Positions 56,060 to 64,000 of a stretch of 64,000 nt of DNA are shown one piece after another. Source of the DNA: Nemertoderma westbladi (Eukaryota; Xenacoelomorpha; Nemertodermatida; Nemertodermatidae); assembly GCA_032718475.1 (NCBI GenBank), contig JAUCBJ010009117.1, positions 1 through 64,000 of the forward strand, written 5' to 3'. The notes beneath the pieces were generated by a model. It was given only the letters and a program-made list of their open reading frames with translations, was not told the DNA's origin and made no database searches. How positions within the stretch are numbered: the first letter of the stretch is position 1; each line of letters starts with the position of its first letter. The translations under genes and the position numbers were made by a program.

Positions 56060-57606
56060 ATGCATAGTTCTCACTACAAAGGGCGGTACAGCGGGACATT
56101 ACAGCCATCTACATGAACGCGGCGTTTCCGCGTGTATGAGGTTGGCAACCAAATTAAACTTTAGTTTCATTTCCATGGCAACAGCGGCCCGTATGTGGAA
56201 GCTAGTCATCCTCCCCGCAACAACCTATGGCTGCTGCGTCTACGGCGTTGACGCAGTGAGCGCACAGGCACTCACCCACGTTGAAACGGTAAGGGCGTTC
56301 TATTGGAAGCTGTGGTGCGGCGTGAGCAAATACGCGTCCACCACAGCCGTATTAAACGCCGTTGACAACGCACAGACAGCGAGCGACTCATCTCTCTCGC
56401 TCGGATCACTTGTGGGATTGCGGCGCCGCGCGGCAGCCCAGTTCTTATCAAACGGGTCGCACCACAAACTGTGCCGTGTGAGAAACTGCTGGAAGGCGGC
56501 GGCGCCTTCTTGCATTTGTCTGTTCTGCGACTCCGTGGCAATGGAGAAGGACCACGCCCTCAGCTGCACCGGACTCCCAGCAGCAACACCAATTTTAAAG
56601 CGAGCTGTGTTCCTCTACACCACAAGCCGTATAGATTCACAATTTAATAGAACCCCCTAATCCATAATCCATAATATATACCGGTACTCTAGTCATTATA
56701 TAATCATATTTTACTTTAAACGAACTTTACAATTTTAGCAACAAATAATGTGTTTTAATAATTTTATTTTATATTCCAACACCACACCAACTTATTGGTA
56801 TTATCTGATTATACGCATTCTGAGTTCATATTTCCTAATATAGCGATAACCCTCATGAAAACGAGACATAGTCTAATGGGGTTATCCTCGACGTCAAATC
56901 ACTACCTAATTAACTCTCAGTATATATATTATACGCATTGTGTATCTATAATTCCTAACTCTCAGTCGAGGTAAACTTATTACAAATAAATACAGTACAT
57001 AATATTTTATAGTAAGACAATAGAAATATATACATACAGTACATAGGCCTAATATTTTAAAGTAAGACAATAAACAGTAAATAAATACAGTTTTTAAAAA
57101 TGTATTAAAAAGACAACCTAAACCTTTTGATTACTACTTTACTACAGTACTACTAGATATATTTTATTGATGCCGAATGTTTTTATAATTATTGTGTTGT
57201 TGTTGCTTTTATTTATACCGTACATATCTTATCCACTGTTTTCGTTTGTCCTAAATGTCTTATCATAATTACAATAATTTTTAGTAAAATTACAATAATT
57301 TTGTGGTTGTTGCATTTATACATTTTAACTCGTATCCACTATGTTTGTTAGTTCTAAATTTTACCATAATTATGTTGTAAATATTGCAAATAGGGTTTCC
57401 AATCTATTGAAGGTCATTTTATTTATCTATGTTTTTTCTATTTTGTACTGTTTTAGATAAAACACATTTTCTTGGACATGTTGAACACCATGTACTGTAC
57501 ATTTGTTTGTTGTCGTTACCTTTTCCTACTTTATATGTTATATTTTAATGCTATCCTTAGTGCTTGTTTTAACTGATTTAACGTCAAATAAAAAAATTCC
57601 AATTCC
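56060..57606 (+). pseudogene. LINE C-terminus and 3' UTR
   Basis: The frame 56136-56660 has WKLVILPATTYGCCVYG, a leucine/arginine-rich stretch, and a zinc-knuckle-like CLFCDSVAMEKDHALSC. This is the arrangement at the C-terminus of several LINE reverse transcriptases (a C-x2-C...H...C block after the thumb). No polymerase domain is present. The 950-bp AT-rich tail ends in AAAAATTCCAATTCCATTCC, a short ATTCC repeat of the kind LINEs carry at their 3' end. Confidence 0.65.
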
Positions 57607-57614
57607 ATTCCTAC

Positions 57615-58043
57615 CAGTAGGGAACATACCCTTAAATAAGCTCCAAAAGTGGGTTCTTATTTAAGGAAAATGGCTCTTATTTAGGGGTTTTTGGGCCTTT
57701 TTTGGATATTTTTTCGACATATTATGCAAGAACTTGTTTCAGTAAAAAATACCGCATAATTTTATTTCACAATATAAAAGTTAGTTCTTTCTTGAACATA
57801 ATGCAAAAAACCAGAATACATTTCACCGTCCGGTTTTTTTTCTACAAGCGTTTTAAAATTGCATCAAAAATACGACCAGTTCCTAAATAAGAGGGATTTT
57901 TTAAATTTACCTTATTTAAGACATCGAAATTGTACACATAAATACTAAAAGTCCTTAAATAAGAACTTTTTGACATGGGTTTCTTATTTAGGTATACAAT
58001 TTCATTCCAAAATCTGCATACTCCTTAAATAAATTAAATATTT
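57615..58043. repeat. Dispersed repeat, uninterrupted copy
   Basis: CAGTAGGGAACATACCCTTA at one end. The interior is full of CTTATTTAAGG / CCTAAATAAG words and contains AAACCGGACGGTGAAATG (complement). The same sequence, inverted and split by another element, is at 60883-60940 plus 63377-63752. This copy shows the empty site of that insertion (GTATACCTAAATAAG, complement). Confidence 0.85.
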
Positions 58044-58484
58044 CTCATTTCTCACAGAGAGTAGAAGCTGTTCCGCGACAATAATAATATTGCTCCTCAA
58101 AAGAGGGCCCTTACTGCCTTAGTACAGTAGTAAGGGGCCCTTTGCCAGCCCTGGCCCTTATTGCATCAGGGACGGGTTTTTCGACAGAGCCCATGCCGCT
58201 AGTCGATGGGGTTGACTTGTTGACGGAGAGGCTATTATGAGGCGCAATGGGATACGCATTGCGTATCTCCTTCTGTCAACCAATACTGGCCTCATTTCTC
58301 ATATATTAAATTAAATATCCTTATATAATGTCTCTTATAACCTCGTCTCCCAGCACTGTCCTCCTTCTGCCCTTATCTGCTTATGACAGTTATGACCTCC
58401 TACCTGCCTAACCTTGGCAGGACATTGCAAGATGCAGAGATAAGGGAGCTTATGAGCTTAATTGGATAGGTGCAAAAATGCACC
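58044..58484. other. Possible decayed coding remnant
   Basis: The plus strand around 58190-58470 reads in one frame with few stops (SYDLLPA ... WQDIARCREIRELMSLIG) and has GC content above its surroundings. It may be a transposon-derived fragment. I do not recognise it. Confidence 0.25.
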
Positions 58485-59965
58485 ACGAGTAACAATGACC
58501 AACAATAAGCAACAACGAGCAACAAATGAACAATGAGCTGATGAGTAACAAAACAACGAGCAACAACGAGTAACAATGAGCAACAACGAGTAACATTGAG
58601 CAATAATAAAGTACAACAACGAGCAATAATGAGCAACAACGACTGAACGAGCAATATTAAAGTACAACAACGAGCAACATTGAGAAACAACGAGCAACAA
58701 TGAGCAATAATAAAGTACAACAACGAGAAACAACGAGCAATAATTATATTAATTAGGACATGAGGAACAACGAGTAACAATGACAATGAGTAACAACGAG
58801 TAACATTGAGCAATAATAAAGTATAACAACGAGTAACATTGAGCAACAACGAGAAACACTGAGCAACAATGAGCAATAATAAAGAACAACAACGAGCAAC
58901 AATGAGCAACAACGAGAAACAACGAGCAATAATGAGCAACAACGACTGAACGAGCAACAACGAATTATATTGAGCAACAATGAGCAATAATAAAGTACAA
59001 CAACGAGCAACAATGAGCAACAACGACTGACCGAGCAACGACGAGTAATATTGAGCAACAATGAGCAATAATAAAGTACAACAACGAGAAACAATGAGGA
59101 ACAACGACTGGACGAGCAACAATGAGCAACAACGAGTAACAATGAGCAACTACGACTACTACGGGTGAGTAACATTGAGCAACAATGAGAAACAATGAGC
59201 AACAACGAGCAAAAATGAGCAATAATAAACGAAATAAAGTACAACAACGAGCAACAATGAGCAACAGTGAGAAACAACGAACAACAATGAGCAATAATGA
59301 GGAACAACGACTGAACGAGCAACAACGAGTAACATTGAGAAACACCGAGCAACAATGAGCAACAACGAGCAATAATAAAGTACAACTAACGAGCAACAAT
59401 GAGCACCAACAAGCAACAATGACCAACAATAAGCAACAACGAGGAACAAATGAACAATGAGCTGATGAGTAACAAAACAACGAGCAACAACGTGTAACAA
59501 CGAGCAACAATGAGCAACAGCGAGTAACATTGAGCAATAATAAAGTACAACAACGAGCAATAATGAGGAACAACGACTGGACGAGCAACAATGAGCAACA
59601 ATGAGTAACAATGAGCAACTACGACTACTACGAGTAACATTGAGCAACAATGAGAAACAATGAGCAACAACGAGCAATAATAAACGAAATAAAGTACAAC
59701 AACGAGCAACAGTGAGAAACAACGAACAACAATGAGCAATAATGAGGAACAACGACTGAACGAGCAACAACGAGTAACATTGAGAAACACCGAGCAACAA
59801 TGAGCAACAACGAGCAATAATAGAGTACAACAAGCAACAACGAGCAATAATAAAGTACAACTAACGAGCAACAATGAGCACCAACAAGCAACAATGACCA
59901 ACAATGAGCAACAATGAATGACAAACAATGAGAAATAATAAAGCACAACGAGCAGCAATGAGCAA
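58485..59965. repeat. 1.5-kb degenerate decamer array (GAGCAACAAY)
   Basis: Built from GAGCAACAAC/GAGCAACAAT/GAGTAACAAC decamers with interspersed AATAATAAAGTACAACAACG. Larger blocks repeat: the stretch near 59160-59450 is closely repeated at about 59630-59890. The minus strand (TTGTTGCTC) has no stops in several frames, giving long Cys/Leu/Val frames that are artefacts. Confidence 0.95.
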
Positions 59966-60295
59966 CAAACTGCGTCGAACCGGATTGAATGTGGGGGAGA
60001 GCCACATTCAAGTGAGCGAAGCCTTAGCATATGGGTGCTATTAACGAGTTGTCTGTCGTCGTTGTAAATTTTTTATCGCTAATAACTCAGTCATTCCTTG
60101 ATGAAATTAAACGAAACTTAGTATGTATGTAGTCTGTCAAAAGATTAGAAATAATCTGAAGTTTGGTAAAAAAACAAACGAACGCAATGAGGCAAATTAA
60201 GGAGACGAGTATTGTGTTGAACGACCTCTGACTAACGAAAGACAACATGTTAATGGGGTGGGGCCCCTATCAGCTAGGGCTAGCTAAGGCTTTGC

Positions 60296-60547
60296 TCACT
60301 TCATGCTGCGCAAAGGTCCCACGAACGTGTCCCGCTCCTGCCTGAGCCAGTTGAGCCAAAACGTCATCCAGTCGTCATCTTTAACCTTCATAACGTCTAT
60401 CAGCTGCCCAACTGAACCATCTTTGTGCCTATTGACATGACATTGACATTGGTTTTTCACTTTTTTCACACCTTTCAAGTACAACATTGTGGACAATCCA
60501 TCTAAGTGGGGCGTAACGCGGAGCAGAAGAGGAAATGCAGGACACAA
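60296..60547 (-). CDS. Unrecognised 83-aa frame, possible exon
   Basis: Reads KGVKKVKNQCQCHVNRHKDG, then VKDDDWMTFWLNWLRQERDTFVGPLRSMK before the stop. The composition is protein-like (Trp-rich, charged), unlike the neighbouring AT-rich frames, and codon use is mixed. It may be a terminal exon or a transposon fragment. No partner exon or function was identified. Confidence 0.3.
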   Translation of the reverse strand: MCPAFPLLLRVTPHLDGLSTMLYLKGVKKVKNQCQCHVNRHKDGSVGQLIDVMKVKDDDWMTFWLNWLRQERDTFVGPLRSMK

Positions 60548-60882
60548 GTTAGTTTTTCGAAACTGTGCGGCGATGTCCAGTTACTTGAGTCATGTTCCAA
60601 TTTATTAATTGTCAAATACGTGACAATGTATGTGCACTCAGATGGGCGATGGGCTATTCTTTTGAATATCAATGGGCTATTCTCAGATTCTATGCTACCG
60701 TGTGAGGTACCGGTAAGAATGCCAGTGCTAGCAACTTCATTATGATACGATATTCTGTAGAGGATTTATAGAGTGCAGTGCAACCATTGTCCTTATCCTT
60801 AACCCAACAATTAGCAATATACAGACTGACATAAATCAAAGAATTGTGAAAGAAGTGTACCGGTACGCATACTGTAAGGAAT

Positions 60883-60940
60883 AAGGAATATTTATTTTAT
60901 TTAAGGAATGTGCAGATTTTGGAATACAATTGTATTCCTA
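60883..60940. repeat. Dispersed repeat, left part of the split copy
   Basis: AATATTTATTTTATTTAAGG ... GCAGATTTTGGAATACAATT matches the complement of 57991-58043. It ends at the TA target site (60939-60940) of the inserted element. Confidence 0.75.
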
Positions 60941-63376
60941 CAGTCCCGCTCACCAACAGAGTGCCATCGGATCCGATCGGATCCAACACACTCCGACAGC
61001 TTCAAACAAGCACAATGCTAACCTACGGAGATTTAGTACTGTTTGATTCTGTTGGAGAAAATATTTCCAACAAGTTTAGTCTGTTGGAGCCCATCTGAAT
61101 CTGTCTGAAATCCGTCTGAAAGTGTTTGAAATTTCTGTTGGATGTTGTTGGAAGCTATCTGAAGTTGTCTGAAGCTGTTTGAAATTGTCTGAAACTGTTG
61201 GAAGTTGTCTGAAGATGTTTGACGCCATCGGAATTTGTTGGAATTTGCCAATGCCTTACAAAAGCGTAGTTCATTAACAAAATGTCAATCACTTTAACTC
61301 TCAATTTGAAGTGATTGTGAGGGTGTGCTATTGTCAATTATAAACCGAAACAAAGATTTGTTTCATTTAACAATTTTTATTTACATAATTATGTCGTTAA
61401 TTATATCAATTAATTAACTAGAATGCATAACCGAATAATAAATTCCTATAATATAAATTCCGATAAATGAATATAATAACACCAACCCGTTTTTAATTCC
61501 TTAATTTAATTAGAAATGTAAATAATGCTATAAATATATTAGTTTCTTTGACGTAGGGCACTAAATACTGCTCATAAAAAGATATAAACACAAACAGATT
61601 AAGCAAACAGTAAATATAATTACAATGAGTGAAAAAAAAAAATTTGGTTAATTTTATTAGTTGCGTTGAAAGAGCATCGAAATGAAAAGGTTTGCACGTA
61701 ATACTTCTAGCCCAACTATTTTTTCGCGCACCTACCCTATTTGAGTAAATTACATTCACACACTCAAAAGTTATTGCAACTTTAGTCTCTGCAAGGCGAA
61801 CTTCGAAACGGAACTCCATATCCAATATTGGTTTATAGTTAAGCGGTTCCCTAGTTACGAAATAAATATTCGAGAACAATAAATTATTTAACATTGAGTA
61901 AGGCAGCATTTAGGCAGAATTTAGGAACAAACAAGTACCTATTTAAGAATAAAATTACGTATACATGGGAAAACTTATTTTGAATAATAATTATCACTAC
62001 CCTTTAGTAATGATAGGTCGAAAGTCCCCCCTAGCCCTTCACAAGGGAGGGTGGACGTAGGGACGGGACGGGGCCCAACGCCAACATATCGTGATAGTTT
62101 GTCACATTGGAAGGGGAGGGGGGGGGGGGGGGGGGGGTTGATGAAACGTGGCTGTTAATGTTAAACGTGAATGAATTAATATCATAAAGTAGTATTGAGC
62201 ATTACGCACAACCATAATAGATTAGATAGAGAATTGGGAATGTGAAGGCCCTTGTTTTTACGTGACTGCCATGCCATATTATGATGTAATGTATATCCGC
62301 CATGGGAGAAACGAAATTGCGACAACTATGGAGAATCGGGAAGCCTGGAAGGATCTCATTTCCACTGTCCGAGTTCGCTCGACTTAGTAGTAGTAGTATA
62401 TCCGCCATTGACGTAATATGTTGTTATGTAAAAGGTAGACCTAATCACACCAGATACTAATTAAAATAATGTCTTAATAACTAATTATATTCATTCATAC
62501 AATAAGCAATGTAGCCAATTAAGGCTGTGATTGACAAATTAACCGCACAATTAATTAATTGACAAAACAAAAATCAAACTAGTAGAGATCATATCCAAAC
62601 CTGTATAAATATAAATAAACGCAAAAGATATAACTAACACATGTACGTACACTATATTAACTGTAGAGGGGGATACTGTCCCTCCTGCGAAAAGCAAAAT
62701 ATATTTATCAGTATTTTAATTAATGTAACTTAAAGAAATTGAGCCTTATTCGAAGAAATTCTACATGGGCATTTTGGACCTATACCGCCACTGCTTGGCT
62801 CTTTGGAAGTGTATTTCCGTAAAGCTCTATTGTATGGCTCTAGACCAACCCAAAGCAACATTAGTATGTGAACACAGAATTCCATTCCCCATTCATTTCA
62901 ATGGTAGCCAACTTGTCTTTCTTGTATTGGGGGTAGACCACTGGTTAGCTTTCTGCTATTGTGTTATTCAAAGATAGCGGCAGGAATAAAGAGAAATACC
63001 GACCTCACTAATGGGCTGTTCCTTCAGGTCAGCTTAAGTTACAGTGTGAATGTTCAAGGGCGCCGCCAGTGGCCAGTCCACTCTGTCGTTATTGTGGCTT
63101 TATGAATGGAGTTCCTTTAGTAGTTTCAAAAGCTTTCATTCTATCTGCGCGCAAGAAGATGGGAGTTGAGTTGGGGTTGCGGTTGAGTGTGGGTGGAGTG
63201 ATTGACAGGTTGTTGGAAGTTGTCTGATTCTGTTTGAAACTGTCTGAATCTGTTTGAAACTGTCTGAATCTGTTTGAAGTTGTTGGACTGTTGGAGTTTG
63301 TCTGAAAGTGTTTGAAGCTGTTGGATCCGATCGGTTCAGATCGGATCCGATGGCACTCTGTTGGTGAGCTGGACTG
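60941..63376. mobile_element. TA-target DNA element (Tc1/mariner-like ends), 2.4 kb
   Basis: The terminal inverted repeat CAGTCCCGCTCACCAACAGA / (complement of right end) CAGTCCAGCTCACCAACAGA continues through GTGCCATCGGATCCGATC. It is flanked by TA on both sides. The element splits a dispersed repeat whose empty version is at 57991, which confirms the borders. Just inside each end lies a tandem run of TCTGAAACTG/TTTGAA words (61095-61245 and 63215-63325), inverted relative to each other. No transposase is visible: the frames at 61493-61909, 62202-62408 and 62765-62977 look random. A G run of more than 20 bases lies near 62118. Confidence 0.8.
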
Positions 63377-63752
63377 TAAATAAGAAACCCAGGTCAAAAA
63401 GTTCTTATTTAGGGACTTTTAGTATCTATGTGTACAATTTCGATATCTTAAATAAGGTAAATTTAAAAAATCCCCCTTATTTAGGAACTAGTCGTATTTT
63501 TGATGCAATTTTAAAACGCTTGTAGAAAAAAAACCGGACGGTGAAATGTTTTCTGGTTTTTTGCTTTATGTTCAAGAAAGACCCAACTTTTACATTGTGA
63601 AATAAAATTATGCGGTATTTTTTCCTGAAACAAGTGATTGCATATTATATCGAAAAAATATCCAAAAAAGGCCCAAAAACCCCTAAATAAGAGCCATTTT
63701 CCTTAAATAAGAACCCACTTTTGGAGCTTATTTAAGGGTATGTTCCCTACTG
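63377..63752. repeat. Dispersed repeat, right part of the split copy
   Basis: Inverted relative to 57615-57991 and closely similar along its length (GGTCAAAAAGTTCTTATTTA ... TATGTTCCCTACTG). Together with 60883-60940 it is one copy interrupted by the 2.4-kb element. Confidence 0.85.
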
Positions 63753-64000
63753 CCTACCGGTATGTATTACCGCAGTACCGGCATATATCAGCTCTTTATC
63801 AAATATTATTCCGCAATATAAAGTCACCTAAATCTTTACCAAATGAAAAGCATGGTATCATGCTACCGATAATTAAGTTCAGAAGTTGTACATAATTTAG
63901 GTATTAAATTATGTAGGTTATGCTTAGGCCTACCGTAGGTAATTCAGATTGCATTCTTCAGCTACTATTTGATTGTATATAACAGTACGGTAATCAATTA
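63753..64000. other. No gene seen
   Basis: AT-rich with ACCGGT and AGGCCT palindromes. No feature to call. Confidence 0.5.

Noticed and set aside
56272-56569. Minus-strand frames opposite the LINE C-terminus
   Set aside because: Shadow frames; the plus strand has the recognisable zinc-knuckle pattern.
58400-60030. Several minus-strand Cys/Leu-rich frames of 90-250 aa
   Set aside because: Translation of the GAGCAACAAY decamer array in different frames; no independent coding evidence.
61493-61909. 138-aa minus frame in the TA-flanked element
   Set aside because: AT-rich composition with no transposase motif; likely a random frame.

Overview
This looks like a piece of a nuclear genome from an AT-rich invertebrate animal, probably marine. 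The evidence is split genes with GT-AG introns, two recognisable animal housekeeping genes, a Penelope-like retroelement, several LINE families, tRNA-derived SINEs, hAT-, MULE- and TA-target-type DNA elements, and very many minisatellites. I cannot name the species. The palindromes AGGCCT and ACCGGT are strikingly common in the non-coding parts.

Layout. 864-7512 is a hAT-type element with a perfect 8-bp target duplication; it carries an apparently intact Penelope-like element (ORF 2400-5699) between two 515-bp direct repeats and two 459-bp LINE tail fragments. 7902-9488 (-) is an intronless CAAX protease gene (ZMPSTE24/STE24). 12080-12541 (-) is an intronless CS-domain protein. 13.0-22.0 kb is repeat-rich: LINE pieces, an inverted SINE pair, a hAT MITE, G/C-run minisatellites and a 0.9-kb foldback.

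22093-38766 (-) is the 5' part of a TFG gene: three exons encoding the PB1 domain. Its 16.3-kb first intron consists mostly of about 198 copies of a 55-bp unit. The unit is the last 43 bp of the intron plus the first 12 bp of exon 2, so the true 3' splice site has been copied about 198 times. A 5.0-kb DNA element has inserted cleanly into this array and an N gap interrupts it. This is the most unusual structure in the window.

41105-45800 (+) is a decayed SWIM-domain MULE-like transposase gene that has been expanded by four different minisatellites (55, 27, 33 and 38 bp). 47.9-50.6 kb is a second copy of the LINE seen at 13.9 kb. 53.8-64.0 kb holds palindromes, two foldback elements (one with a 9-bp target duplication), a LINE tail, a 1.5-kb decamer array, and a 2.4-kb TA-flanked element inserted in a dispersed repeat whose uninterrupted copy lies at 57.6 kb.

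The host genes (ZMPSTE24, the CS protein, TFG) are all on the minus strand and do not form an obvious functional unit. Almost everything else is mobile or tandem-repeat DNA.
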